DNA of 64,000 nucleotides. It comes from Leptospira perolatii (GTDB lineage Bacteria > Spirochaetota > Leptospiria > Leptospirales > Leptospiraceae). The stretch is taken from NCBI RefSeq assembly GCF_002811875.1, contig NZ_NPDZ01000014.1:1-64000 (forward strand). The letters run 5' to 3'. Positions 38,484-47,116 of this stretch are shown here, one piece after another. A program made the position numbers and the translations under genes. Every line of letters starts with the position of its first letter. Position 1 is the first letter of the stretch. The notes under the pieces were generated by a model. That model saw only the letters and a program-made list of their open reading frames with translations. It did not search any database and had not been told where the DNA came from.

Positions 38484-38514
38484 TTGACAATTTGTCCACT
38501 TCGTTTAATAATAT
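38484..38514 (+). promoter_or_regulatory. Predicted sigma-70 promoter of the small exported protein
   Basis: TTGACA at 38484-38489 is a full -35 consensus. A TAATAA or TAATAT -10 lies at 38506-38514 (spacing 16 or 19). The FNR-type box abuts the -35. Confidence 0.55.
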
Positions 38515-38541
38515 GGCCTTCATTTCCTTAGGAGTCACTGA

Positions 38542-38850
38542 ATGAAAAAGATATTCACCATAATACTGTACCTTTCACTGTTGCCCGCTTGCTTGCTTGC
38601 ATTTAGCGAAACCGATGAGCTGCTTATGAAAGAAGCAACTACACCCGAATTAAAGAAGATTGCTAAAGAATTCTTCATCAAAAAAGCGAAAGACCACAGA
38701 GACCTAGCTGAGCGCTATAAGGCAATGGCTGCTCATGGAACCGGTGGAAAATCGAATGCTCAAGATGAAGAGAAAAAGAAATACAAAAAATTAGCTGATC
38801 ATTGCGTTCAAGAAGCAGAAAAGTACGAAGCGCAGGCAGCTAAGTATTAA
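38542..38850 (+). CDS. Small exported helical protein
   Basis: 102 residues, ATG 38542 with AGGAG 7 bases upstream. Residues 1-21 are a signal peptide (MKKIFTIILYLSLLPACLLAF); cleavage by signal peptidase I after Ala20 is likely. A Cys at 17 could be a spirochaetal lipobox, but hydrophobic residues continue after it. The mature part is lysine- and glutamate-rich helix with H-R-x-L-A-x2-Y and an HC near the C-terminal helix, resembling small periplasmic proteins of unknown role. It has its own FNR-type box and promoter. Confidence 0.7.
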   Translation: MKKIFTIILYLSLLPACLLAFSETDELLMKEATTPELKKIAKEFFIKKAKDHRDLAERYKAMAAHGTGGKSNAQDEEKKKYKKLADHCVQEAEKYEAQAAKY

Positions 38851-38876
38851 TCTACTAACATTCACTTTTCATTTCT

Positions 38877-38915
38877 AAACAAAAAGACCCGCCTGATTGA
38901 CGGGTCTTTTTGTTT
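38877..38915. terminator. Bidirectional terminator
   Basis: A perfect 15-bp stem (38877-38891 with 38901-38915; AAAAAGACCCG against CGGGTCTTTTT) with a 9-base loop. A and T runs on both sides serve both the 38542 gene and the convergent second flagellin gene. Confidence 0.88.
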
Positions 38916-38947
38916 CTGAAACTATTTTCAGAGTAAAGAGATTTAGT

Positions 38948-39799
38948 TTAACCAAACCTCTCACTCAAAAGCTTCACGACTTGTTCTGGCCTCATGTTCG
39001 CTTGAGCCAGCATAGCGACTCCACTTTTAGTAAGAATTTGGTTCTTTGTAAAGTCCACGATGTACTCTGCCATGTCCGCGTCCCTCACCCGGCTTTCTGC
39101 AGATACCATGTTTACATAGTTGGCTTGTAAACCTTCTGCGGTAATCTCCAAGCGATTATAGTACGCACCAAGATCAGATCTTTGTTTGTTTACCCTTTGG
39201 ATCGCGTTGTCCAGAATTCCGATCATCGTGTTGGAAGACGCAGGAGTAGAAAGAGTTTGTTTCTTTCCATTTGTCTCCAGCTTCAAAGCCGATGCATTCA
39301 TTGCATCCACAAAGATCTCTAACTTTTCGTTCTGGTTTGGTCCCACATGCAGTTGTACTGGATTCTTGGATTCCTTAGAATACGCTCCACTCAGAGGGCG
39401 AATCTTATTGAACTCCGCGGTTTTTCCTAGTCGGTCCACCTCGTCGATCAACTGGTCCACTTCTAGCTGCACTAGTTTTCTGTCGTCGTCCGAATAAATC
39501 CCGTTTGAAGTTTGGATCGAGAGTTCTCTCAAGCGTTGCAGGATATTGTTTACTTGTTCCAAATTTCCTTCGGTAACTTGGATAAAAGAAACTCCATCCA
39601 TTACGTTTCTCTCAGCTTGAGCCAACCCACGAATCTGGGTCCTCATTCTTTCGGAGACCGCGAAACCTAATGCATCATCACCGGCGCGATTGATTCGCAT
39701 CCCGGTGGAGAGCTTTTCCATAGTTTTGTCTAATTCTTTATTAACTGTCTTCAATACGTTGTTCGTACGAAGAGCGCTGATGTTGTGATTGATAATCAT
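38948..39799 (-). CDS. flaB: Second flagellin, core filament protein
   Basis: 283 residues from ATG 39799, 8 bases after GGGAGG (39808-39813); an upstream GTG at 39805 is too close to the ribosome site. Starts [23 protein letters not shown]. The conserved ends are present ([39 protein letters not shown]...LAQANMRPEQV). It is clearly diverged from the first flagellin, so this is an old paralogue and not a tandem copy. Core filament subunit, exported by the flagellar type III system. Its leader has possible CsrA sites. Confidence 0.96.
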   Translation of the reverse strand: MIINHNISALRTNNVLKTVNKELDKTMEKLSTGMRINRAGDDALGFAVSERMRTQIRGLAQAERNVMDGVSFIQVTEGNLEQVNNILQRLRELSIQTSNGIYSDDDRKLVQLEVDQLIDEVDRLGKTAEFNKIRPLSGAYSKESKNPVQLHVGPNQNEKLEIFVDAMNASALKLETNGKKQTLSTPASSNTMIGILDNAIQRVNKQRSDLGAYYNRLEITAEGLQANYVNMVSAESRVRDADMAEYIVDFTKNQILTKSGVAMLAQANMRPEQVVKLLSERFG

Positions 39800-39824
39800 A
39801 GACACAACCTCCCTGTGTGTAGTG

Positions 39825-39846
39825 AGGTTCGGATCCGTCCGAACCT
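39825..39846 (-). promoter_or_regulatory. CsrA-type hairpin in the second flagellin leader
   Basis: On the minus strand AGGTTCGG pairs perfectly with CCGAACCT around the hexaloop ACGGAT. The A-N-G-G-A core in a hexaloop is the classical CsrA/RsmE target. The next A-N-G-G-A, AGGGA, overlaps the Shine-Dalgarno sequence at 39808-39814. The hairpin ends 26 bases before the start codon. Confidence 0.6.
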
Positions 39847-40019
39847 ATATTTCCGAGCTTTCGAGGGGAGGGAGCCCCATCTGGCTACTCGGGTTCCACT
39901 GCGATTTCCACTCCCTGTCCGAATGGGGTGGACTTTTTTTTCAGTTTTTTCCTAAAGACTAAAGCGCATAGCGACGATAATCCAAATACAGGAAAAACCG
40001 CATTCATCCTACAACAAAC

Positions 40020-40041
40020 AGTTGCGCTTGCAACTTTTTTT
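40020..40041 (+). terminator. Small terminator-like hairpin upstream of the adenosyltransferase gene
   Basis: AGTTGC (40020-40025), loop GCTT, GCAACT (40030-40035), then a T run to 40041. No gene precedes it on the plus strand, so it may be an attenuator in the leader of the 40117 operon. Confidence 0.5.
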
Positions 40042-40116
40042 CCTGACTTCTCTTCTTTTCCTAGGGAAAAAACCGAGCGTTCCGGAGATTCTGTCCCGTA
40101 AAACGCGGACAATACG

Positions 40117-40674
40117 ATGAAAATCTATACGAAAAAGGGCGATAGCGGTAGTACTTCCTTAGCATCTGGGCTTCGGGTTTCCAAGGCAGATCCAAGAGTG
40201 GAACTGTATGGAACTTCGGATGAACTCAACTCTCAGATCGGAGTCGCGATTTCTTTTTTGCCCAAAAATTCACAGCTGCAATCCCATCTGGAAAAAGTGC
40301 AGAATTTGCTTTTTGAACTCGGTAGCGAACTGGCCGGTTACCGGAAAAAAGACGGTTCCTCGTGTATCCTAGACGAGGATATTAAAGAATTGGAATCCTG
40401 CATTGATCGCTGGCAGGAATCTTTAACTCCTTTAAAACATTTTATACTTCCGGGTGGCACAAAATCTGCCTCCTTTTTGCACGTTGCGAGAACTACTACG
40501 AGGAGATTGGAAAGAGAAGTTGTGTTGCAAAAGGAAAGCGGCCTAGAAATTTTTCCGGAAAATCTTAGGTTTTTAAACCGGTTGTCGGACTTCCTATTTG
40601 TAGCCGCAAGGTATTCCAACTTCGAGGAGAAAGTAGAGGAACCACAGTGGAAATCGAGAGCCAAGGGAAATTAA
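40117..40674 (+). CDS. Cob(I)alamin adenosyltransferase, PduO type
   Basis: 185 residues. Transfers an adenosyl group from ATP to cob(I)alamin to make coenzyme B12. The N-terminal ATP loop (YTKKGDSGSTSLASG), the V.LYGTSDELNS segment and the C-terminal RLSDFLFVAARY motif are the PduO hallmarks. Leptospira can make B12, and B12-dependent enzymes such as methylmalonyl-CoA mutase need this cofactor. Its last 28 bases overlap the POT transporter gene, an unusual coupling. A possible attenuator hairpin lies 80 bases upstream. Confidence 0.95.
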   Translation: MKIYTKKGDSGSTSLASGLRVSKADPRVELYGTSDELNSQIGVAISFLPKNSQLQSHLEKVQNLLFELGSELAGYRKKDGSSCILDEDIKELESCIDRWQESLTPLKHFILPGGTKSASFLHVARTTTRRLEREVVLQKESGLEIFPENLRFLNRLSDFLFVAARYSNFEEKVEEPQWKSRAKGN

Positions 40675-41939
40675 CTCATCCGAAAGGTCTCCGGATTCTA
40701 TTTCTCGTCGAGATGTGGGAAAGATTTTCCTACTATGGGATGCGTGCTCTTCTTATTTTATTTCTGACCAAATCTTGGTCGCTCTCTGACTCCGAAGCTG
40801 GAAGAATTTACGGCATCTATACCGCGTTAGTCTATGTAACCCCCATTCTGGGTGGATTTTTAGCAGATCGATACCTGGGTTACAAATCTTCCATTTATAT
40901 CGGTGGAATTTTGATCATGCTAGGTCATATCTCTCTTGCAATCGAGCGCTCCGGAATTTTTTTCTTGGGACTAGGCTTCTTGATTTTGGGAAATGGATTT
41001 TTTAAACCCTGCATTTCTACAGTCGTCGGAAAAATCTACGAATTAGAAGGAAAGATCGATCTAAAAGATGCAGGATTTACGATATTCTATATTGGAATCA
41101 ATTTAGGTGCGTTTGTTGGCTCTGTTATTTGCGGTTTCTTGGGAGAAAAGATAGGCTGGCATTTCGGTTTTGGAGCAGCAGCAATCGGAATGCTTTTTGG
41201 TTTAGTGATGTTTACATTCCAAAATAATAATATTCCTCAAGATGCATTCCGAATTTCACTTCCCCAGAATCAGGAAAAAAATGCAGACTTGAATCTCCAG
41301 ATCGATGGGGATAGAATTTTTGCGATTTTGGTGTTTTCAGCTTCTAGCGTGGCTTTTTGGGCCTGCTTTGAACAAATGGGCTCTTCGTTGAATCTATTCA
41401 CAGACCGATATCTTGACCGGAACGTTTTCGGTTATGAAATTCCGGCTTCGATTTTTCAATCCTTGAATCCTCTGTTGATCATTGCTCTGGCTCCAATAGT
41501 CGCTTGGTTCTGGAAATTTCTGGAAACTCGAAATTTACACCCGGAAACTACTTTAAAGTTCTCTTTTGGAATGTGGATTTTAGCTCTGGGCTTCGCTCTA
41601 CTTTCCATCGGTACTTTCCTTCCGACGGAAAAGTTGTCGATTTGGTGGATCTTCGGCGCAGTTCTTTTGCATACGATCGGTGAACTTTTTGTTTCTCCTG
41701 TGGGCCTGTCCCTAGTCACAAAGCTTTCCCCGATTCGTTTTGTATCTATGATGCTCGGTATCTGGTTCTTGGCGAATTTCTTTGGGCATTTGCTCGCCGG
41801 AGAATTGGCCGGTTTGATGGGAAAAAGAGAAGATCTGCCTGGATTCTTTTTGATTTTTGTAGGAATTCCTGGAGTGATAGGATTCGTCTTATTCTTAATT
41901 AGAAAACAATTACAAGCTTGGATGCACGGAGTACGATGA
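40647..41939 (+). CDS. POT/PTR2-family peptide:proton symporter
   Basis: 430 residues, GTG start inside the preceding gene. Twelve or so membrane segments. The ExxER proton motif is seen in VEMWERFSYYGMR and the PTR2 signature in GGFLADRYLG. Imports di- and tripeptides using the proton gradient. The next gene, an exported NlpC/P60 peptidase, overlaps by ATGA, so this transporter may import muropeptides or short peptides released from the cell wall; that link is inferred. Confidence 0.92.
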   Translation: MEIESQGKLTHPKGLRILFLVEMWERFSYYGMRALLILFLTKSWSLSDSEAGRIYGIYTALVYVTPILGGFLADRYLGYKSSIYIGGILIMLGHISLAIERSGIFFLGLGFLILGNGFFKPCISTVVGKIYELEGKIDLKDAGFTIFYIGINLGAFVGSVICGFLGEKIGWHFGFGAAAIGMLFGLVMFTFQNNNIPQDAFRISLPQNQEKNADLNLQIDGDRIFAILVFSASSVAFWACFEQMGSSLNLFTDRYLDRNVFGYEIPASIFQSLNPLLIIALAPIVAWFWKFLETRNLHPETTLKFSFGMWILALGFALLSIGTFLPTEKLSIWWIFGAVLLHTIGELFVSPVGLSLVTKLSPIRFVSMMLGIWFLANFFGHLLAGELAGLMGKREDLPGFFLIFVGIPGVIGFVLFLIRKQLQAWMHGVR

Positions 41940-43207
41940 AATTCTTTTTTAAAACCTCGACCTTTTTTATTTGCCTCTTACTCTCCGCTCCGATTTTTTC
42001 GGATCCTTTTTCTGATTTGTTAAAGGAAGATTTCAACGCTGGGCAAACATTACTGATTCGTAATTCTGTTTTTCAAAAGTTGGGATCTCGTGCAGAAACT
42101 TCTGGTGTTAGAACAATCACAAAAAACCTAATTCCCTGGGCGATCATGGAAGGAATGGTTCCGGAAAAGGTAGCCGACCTGATCGTAAAAGTAGATTATG
42201 CGGAACAACTAGGTGTTTCCTTTGAAGACGCCGAAGATACGATTCCGATTTCAGTGAAGCGAGATTTGTCCAATGAGGACTTTGCCTATATCGGGCTTTT
42301 TTTCCGAGAAGCAAAGATTGCCGGAATCCAAGAGCCGATTCGAAATCGATTCTTAGAAGCGGCTCTGGAGAAAAAATGGGACGGTCTTTCTATTTTAGCT
42401 GGAGGAAGAGCCTTGGCCGCGGGAAAACTTTTGGATTTTCCGGAAAACAGATTTGCTTATAGAGTTTTGAATACCTTTCCTTCCAAGGGCAAAAAGGTTC
42501 CGTTTTCCAAAATTGAATCTGCTTGGAACGATTCCTTGCAGGGAAAATCGGAAGGTGGATCTGCTGCCTTACTTTCTAATTTAAGAAAAATTCATGCAGA
42601 GGATATGAACGGCGCGATCTCTAGAAAAGAAAGCGTATTCTCACATGCTCGCTCTGTAGAATCCTCTTTGGAAGATGTAGGAAGTATTACCATCGGAGAA
42701 AGGCCAAAGTTCGAACCGGTTCAAGATCCGCCTTTGGTTCCAGATATTCCGCCCCCGGACCAACCAGTTCCGACTGACAGCGATTATACGGGCGATTGGA
42801 CCACTGTCTCTACTTCTAAACTGAGAACAGTAGTGAAAGAATGGGTTGGCTCTCCTTATAAATGGGCAGGGGAAAGTAAATCCGGAGTAGACTGTTCTGG
42901 TTTTACTTATAAGACTTTAATAGACCCAAGGATAGGAGTTCCTACAAAAATCATTTCTCATGGTTCTAGTCTACAGCTGAAAATCGGAACCTCTGTTCAA
43001 CACTCTCAGCTAAACTCTGGAGACCTGATCTTTTTTTCTGCGTCTCCCAATCAGTCGAAAATCACCCACGTAGGGCTTATTCTTTCCACAACAGAATTTT
43101 CTCACGCTTCTTCAACGAGAGGTGTGGTAATTGATAAGATCCAATCCAAGTGGTGGGTGGATCGATACGTACTGTCTAGAAGACCTTTTAAAAAAATCGT
43201 GCCCTAA
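41936..43207 (+). CDS. Exported NlpC/P60-family cysteine peptidase
   Basis: 423 residues from ATG 41936, overlapping the transporter stop by ATGA. A signal peptide (1-23, ending near IFSDPF) is followed by a helical region of about 270 residues of unknown fold, a proline-rich linker (about 270-285) and an NlpC/P60 domain (about 300-420). The catalytic Cys320 lies in VDCSGF; a His (ITHVGLIL) and a later His (FSHASS) complete the triad. It probably cleaves peptidoglycan cross-peptides in the periplasm. Confidence 0.9.
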   Translation: MKFFFKTSTFFICLLLSAPIFSDPFSDLLKEDFNAGQTLLIRNSVFQKLGSRAETSGVRTITKNLIPWAIMEGMVPEKVADLIVKVDYAEQLGVSFEDAEDTIPISVKRDLSNEDFAYIGLFFREAKIAGIQEPIRNRFLEAALEKKWDGLSILAGGRALAAGKLLDFPENRFAYRVLNTFPSKGKKVPFSKIESAWNDSLQGKSEGGSAALLSNLRKIHAEDMNGAISRKESVFSHARSVESSLEDVGSITIGERPKFEPVQDPPLVPDIPPPDQPVPTDSDYTGDWTTVSTSKLRTVVKEWVGSPYKWAGESKSGVDCSGFTYKTLIDPRIGVPTKIISHGSSLQLKIGTSVQHSQLNSGDLIFFSASPNQSKITHVGLILSTTEFSHASSTRGVVIDKIQSKWWVDRYVLSRRPFKKIVP

Positions 43208-43235
43208 AAAAGGGATTCTGAAACCGCGAAAGCTT

Positions 43236-43850
43236 TTACTCTCTTAGATTCATGTCCTCCACGATCTCTAATAGAGTTTTTGCTTTCAGGATCGGATCCA
43301 TTTGGCTGAGGATCTCCTGCTTTTTATTGAAATCGAAGTTTAATATGGAAGAGATAAAATCGAGTGGAAAAGGATGATTCCAAAGTTCGTTCATTCGAAT
43401 GATCAGGTTGTCTTGCGCACCCTCTGAGAGTAGGATTCGTTTTGTGAGAGAAAGAATTCTGTCAAATGTCTCTATAAATTCCGGAGATTCGATATAGTCT
43501 AGGTTCGATTCTATCTTCTCGACAATTCCGATCCGAAAAGGATCCATTACTTCATAGTTCTCTAATCTAGCAATTCCCTTTCCTTCGAGTAAGATATTTG
43601 ATCTTCCGTCCGGTAAGGGGTCCCTTCGGATGATTTTTCCCCACCCGAAGATGGTCTCAATTTCTGGATAGGGATTTGATTTTCTGAGCTTGTCCAACTT
43701 GATGGGAGCTACAGCCATTTCTTCCCCCGACTCGGAACAGTAATCCAACATCATTCTATATCTAGGTTCAAAGATGTGCAGAGGCAAAAATGTCCCCGGA
43801 AACAGGATCACCTCGGGTAGAGGAAAAATGGGGATTGTAGTAGTTGACAC
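43236..43850 (-). CDS. LON substrate-binding-domain protein
   Basis: 204 residues. The entire protein is the N-terminal domain of Lon (PUA-like): IPIFPLPEVILFPGTFLPLHIFEPRYRMMLD. No AAA+ or protease domain follows. Such stand-alone LON-domain proteins are common and of unclear function. It is convergent with the NlpC/P60 gene and divergent from the long run starting at 43913. Confidence 0.9.
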   Translation of the reverse strand: MSTTTIPIFPLPEVILFPGTFLPLHIFEPRYRMMLDYCSESGEEMAVAPIKLDKLRKSNPYPEIETIFGWGKIIRRDPLPDGRSNILLEGKGIARLENYEVMDPFRIGIVEKIESNLDYIESPEFIETFDRILSLTKRILLSEGAQDNLIIRMNELWNHPFPLDFISSILNFDFNKKQEILSQMDPILKAKTLLEIVEDMNLRE

Positions 43851-43912
43851 GGAGAAAATATCCTAACCTTTTGAAGTGAAAACGCAAACGAATTTGCATA
43901 TACGGCGCGAAA

Positions 43913-44923
43913 TTGTACACGATAGAACCTCATACTTACGCAAAAGCAATCTCAAGACTTCCGGAACTGAAAGTGATCGTAATCGGCGACCTGATTCTGG
44001 ACGAATATTTAATCGGAGAAGTAAATCGAATTTCTCCGGAAGCACCGGTGCCCGTGGTTTGGGTCCGTAGTGAAAATTCCACTTTGGGCGGAGCCGGAAA
44101 CGTAATCAAAAACCTTTCTAAATTCGGAGTCAAATCCGTAGTTTTAGGAAGATGCGGAGAAGACGAAACTTCCAAGTTGCTACTTCGCTTATTAGAACAA
44201 GAAAACACTTCTGCGAAAGATAATAAAATTGTAAAGTCAACTCACGTTCCCACAATTTTGAAAACGAGAGTGATTGCAGGACACCAACAGGTTTGTAGAA
44301 TCGATAGAGAAGAAACTTTTCCATTAACAGCTTCCGAAGAAAATGAACTACTGCAGGCATTCGAAGAAAGGATTGCACAAGCAGACGCAGTAATATTGTC
44401 TGATTATGACAAAGGCACTCTAACTCCTAAGTTGATCCAAGGAGTAATCGATCTTTCGATCAAACAAGGAAAGATCGTAACGGTTGATCCGCAAGTGTCC
44501 CACTTTTTTCAGTACAATGGTGCGAGCATTATGACTCCAAATCATCACGAGGCAGGTAAGGCCTTAGGTAGAAAATTGGAGTCCGATGCAGATGTGGAAT
44601 TTGCTGCAAAAGAAATCGCGGCACAACTGGACTCTCCGATGATGATGATCACACGCGGAGAAAAAGGACTCAGCCTATACTCAAAACAATTCGATAAAAC
44701 GACTCATATTCCAACGGTAGCTCAGGCGGTTTTCGATGTAACTGGAGCCGGAGATACGGTAATTTCTACATTCACGGCTTTTTTGGCGGCAGGTTTCAAT
44801 GAAATCCAGGCAGCGGTTATCTCGAATGTCGCAGCTGGCATCGTAGTAGGAAAGTTAGGCGCAGAAACTACTTCTATCGAAGAATTAACAGACGCCTTGA
44901 ATCTTAAAGGAATCTTAATTTGA
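43913..44923 (+). CDS. hldA: D-glycero-beta-D-manno-heptose-7-phosphate kinase (HldE domain I type)
   Basis: 336 residues; TTG start at 43913 with a weak ribosome site, so a later start is possible. PfkB/ribokinase fold: GGAGNV near the N-terminal third and the catalytic DVTGAGDT near the C terminus. Phosphorylates heptose-7-phosphate at O-1 in ADP-heptose synthesis for LPS. In many bacteria this is fused to the adenylyltransferase as HldE; here the two are separate genes overlapping by four bases (TTGA). It opens the 43913-61878 run. Confidence 0.9.
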   Translation: MYTIEPHTYAKAISRLPELKVIVIGDLILDEYLIGEVNRISPEAPVPVVWVRSENSTLGGAGNVIKNLSKFGVKSVVLGRCGEDETSKLLLRLLEQENTSAKDNKIVKSTHVPTILKTRVIAGHQQVCRIDREETFPLTASEENELLQAFEERIAQADAVILSDYDKGTLTPKLIQGVIDLSIKQGKIVTVDPQVSHFFQYNGASIMTPNHHEAGKALGRKLESDADVEFAAKEIAAQLDSPMMMITRGEKGLSLYSKQFDKTTHIPTVAQAVFDVTGAGDTVISTFTAFLAAGFNEIQAAVISNVAAGIVVGKLGAETTSIEELTDALNLKGILI

Positions 44924-45426
44924 TTCACGATTCACTGCGCGATTGCATTGAGAAGGTGATTCCATTTTCTGATTCTAGTGCATTTTCGGATTCCGTACGA
45001 AGCAGGAAAAGAATCGTATTTACCAACGGAGTCTTTGATCTTTTGCACAAGGGACATTTGACCTATCTGACCCAAGCGAGAGATTTGGGGGACTTCCTCT
45101 GGATTGGGGTCAATTCGGATTCTTCTGTAAAAAGGCTAAAAGGACCGAGTCGTCCGATGAACTCGGAAGAAGACAGAGCCTTGCTTCTTTCTTGTCTGCA
45201 ATTCGTAGACGCAGTCACAGTCTTTGGAGAAGATACTCCTCTGGAATTGATCCGCAGAATACGACCTCATGTGCACGTGAAGGGCGGTGATTACGATGTG
45301 GAAGCACTTCCCGAAACTCCCTTAGTCAGAGAGCTGGGTGGAGAAGTAAAAATATTGCCCTTTGTGCCTGGATTCTCCAGTACCAAACTGATCCAGAAAA
45401 TCCGCTCACACTCTGAAACCAAGTAA
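44920..45426 (+). CDS. Heptose-1-phosphate adenylyltransferase (HldE domain II type)
   Basis: 168 residues, TTG start overlapping the kinase stop. Cytidylyltransferase-like fold with FTNGVFDLLHKGHL (the HxGH site) and the IGVNSDSSVKRLKG segment. Transfers AMP to heptose-1-phosphate to give ADP-heptose for LPS. Together with the upstream gene it replaces the bifunctional HldE of E. coli. Translational coupling is implied by the TTGA overlap. Confidence 0.9.
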   Translation: MIHDSLRDCIEKVIPFSDSSAFSDSVRSRKRIVFTNGVFDLLHKGHLTYLTQARDLGDFLWIGVNSDSSVKRLKGPSRPMNSEEDRALLLSCLQFVDAVTVFGEDTPLELIRRIRPHVHVKGGDYDVEALPETPLVRELGGEVKILPFVPGFSSTKLIQKIRSHSETK

Positions 45427-45496
45427 AACTGGAATTTCGGAGTTGGTTTTTCCGGAACCGAAGAAAACCCTGTTCCAGAAGGGAAGGGAGAGGTCA

Positions 45497-47116
45497 TTGT
45501 CCAAGACTAGATTTATTTTTGTCACCGGAGGAGTGTGTTCCTCCCTGGGAAAAGGAGTATCTGCTGCCGCTTTAGGCTGCCTGCTGGAAAGTAGGGGTTA
45601 TACTGTTTCTCTGCAAAAAATGGATCCGTATATCAATATCGATCCTGGGACAATGAGTCCGTACCAGCACGGGGAAGTCTACGTCACCGAAGATGGTGCA
45701 GAAACAGACTTAGATCTAGGCTACTACGAAAGATTCACGAAATCCAAATTTACTAGAAAGAACTCTGTTTCTACCGGACAAATTTATAATACTGTCATTC
45801 AAAGAGAAAGAAAGGGAGATTACTTGGGCAGAACTGTCCAAGTAGTTCCACATATTACCAACGAAATCCGAAACAGAATGTATACACTTGCGAGAGAGTA
45901 TGCTACAGACTTTGTGATCGTTGAGATAGGAGGAACGGTAGGCGACATCGAATCCATTCCTTTCTTAGAAGCGATTCGACAAATGAGATACGAGCACGGT
46001 CCTTCTCAAGTTCTATTCATTCACGTTACTTTGGTGCCAACGATCACCGTGGCGGGAGAAGCTAAGACAAAACCTACGCAACACTCTGTGAAGGAACTTT
46101 TGGCTCTTGGAATACAGCCAGATATCTTAATCTGTAGAGTGAGCCAACCGATGGGCAAGGACATGAAGAGTAAGATTTCTCTCTTCTGTAACGTGAAAGA
46201 AGAAAATGTTATCTCCGCTTCCGATATCAGTACTTCTATTTATGAAATTCCTAAAATGTATAAAGAGGAAAAACTAGACCAAGTCGTGCTAAAGACCTTG
46301 GGCATGGATCTGGGAAGGGCCAATTTCACAGAATGGGACAAGATCATAAAGAACCTACATTCTGCAAAGACCAGTGTGAAAATTGGAGTCGTTGGAAAAT
46401 ATATTTCTTTGCACGATGCATATCGCTCGGTATATGAAGGGCTTTCTCACGGTGGAATCGCAAACGAGGCGAATGTAGAATTCGTAAAAGTAGATCCGGA
46501 AAAATTAGATAAATCGAATGTGAAGGACGTCCTAAAAGGAGTTCACGGCATCTTGGTCCCTGGGGGTTTTGGGGACAGAGGAATCGAGGGAAAAATCGCA
46601 GCGATTCAATTCGCTAGAACCAAAGGAATTCCTTTCTTTGGAATTTGCCTCGGAATGCAATGCGCTGTGATCGAATTTGCACGACATGTGCTGGAATTAA
46701 AAGACGCAAATTCCACGGAAATCAGACCGGACACTCCTCATCCAGTGATTTCGCTTTTAGAAGAGCAGATGGAAATCGATCAGATGGGCGGAACCATGAG
46801 ACTGGGCTCCTATCCTTGCAAAGTCAAAAAAGGAACCAGAGCATTTGCAGAATACAAACAAGAATTGATCAAAGAAAGACATAGACACAGATTCGAATTC
46901 ACAAATCGCTTCAGAGAAAAGTTCGAAGAAGGCGGAATGGTTTTCTCGGGAACTTCACCTGATGAGAACCTCGTGGAAATTGTAGAACTTCCTGATCATC
47001 CTTGGTTTATCGGAGTGCAATTCCATCCAGAATTCCAGTCTAAACCTACGAAACCTCATGCTTTATTTGCTGGATTCATTCGAGCAGCTGTCAAAAATTC
47101 CAGGAAGATTTTATGA
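45497..47116 (+). CDS. pyrG: CTP synthase
   Basis: 539 residues from TTG 45497, preceded by GGGAGAGG; the longer open frame to 45443 has no ribosome site and the enzyme family starts at this point (SKTRFIFVTGG). Aminates UTP to CTP with glutamine. Synthetase half: GGVCSSLGKG and the MDPYINIDPGTMSP substrate segment; amidotransferase half: GGFGDRG, the nucleophile Cys in GICLGMQ and the HPE of the triad near the C terminus. CTP is needed to activate Kdo, which fits the kdsA gene downstream (ATGA overlap). Confidence 0.97.
   Translation: MSKTRFIFVTGGVCSSLGKGVSAAALGCLLESRGYTVSLQKMDPYINIDPGTMSPYQHGEVYVTEDGAETDLDLGYYERFTKSKFTRKNSVSTGQIYNTVIQRERKGDYLGRTVQVVPHITNEIRNRMYTLAREYATDFVIVEIGGTVGDIESIPFLEAIRQMRYEHGPSQVLFIHVTLVPTITVAGEAKTKPTQHSVKELLALGIQPDILICRVSQPMGKDMKSKISLFCNVKEENVISASDISTSIYEIPKMYKEEKLDQVVLKTLGMDLGRANFTEWDKIIKNLHSAKTSVKIGVVGKYISLHDAYRSVYEGLSHGGIANEANVEFVKVDPEKLDKSNVKDVLKGVHGILVPGGFGDRGIEGKIAAIQFARTKGIPFFGICLGMQCAVIEFARHVLELKDANSTEIRPDTPHPVISLLEEQMEIDQMGGTMRLGSYPCKVKKGTRAFAEYKQELIKERHRHRFEFTNRFREKFEEGGMVFSGTSPDENLVEIVELPDHPWFIGVQFHPEFQSKPTKPHALFAGFIRAAVKNSRKIL

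Larger units (their letters stand above)
39800..40116. other. Divergent region between second flagellin and cobalamin adenosyltransferase
   Basis: 317 bases. On the minus side: flagellin Shine-Dalgarno sequence and the CsrA-type hairpin (39825-39846). On the plus side: a small terminator-like hairpin with T run at 40020-40041. An open frame on the minus strand (39885-40112) has no ribosome site or known product. No cobalamin riboswitch signature was seen. Confidence 0.6.

Noticed and set aside
39885..40112. 75-codon minus-strand frame upstream of the second flagellin gene
   Set aside because: No ribosome site and low-complexity serine/lysine composition.
39800..40116. Cobalamin riboswitch before the adenosyltransferase gene
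   Set aside because: No B12 box or matching fold could be found by eye.
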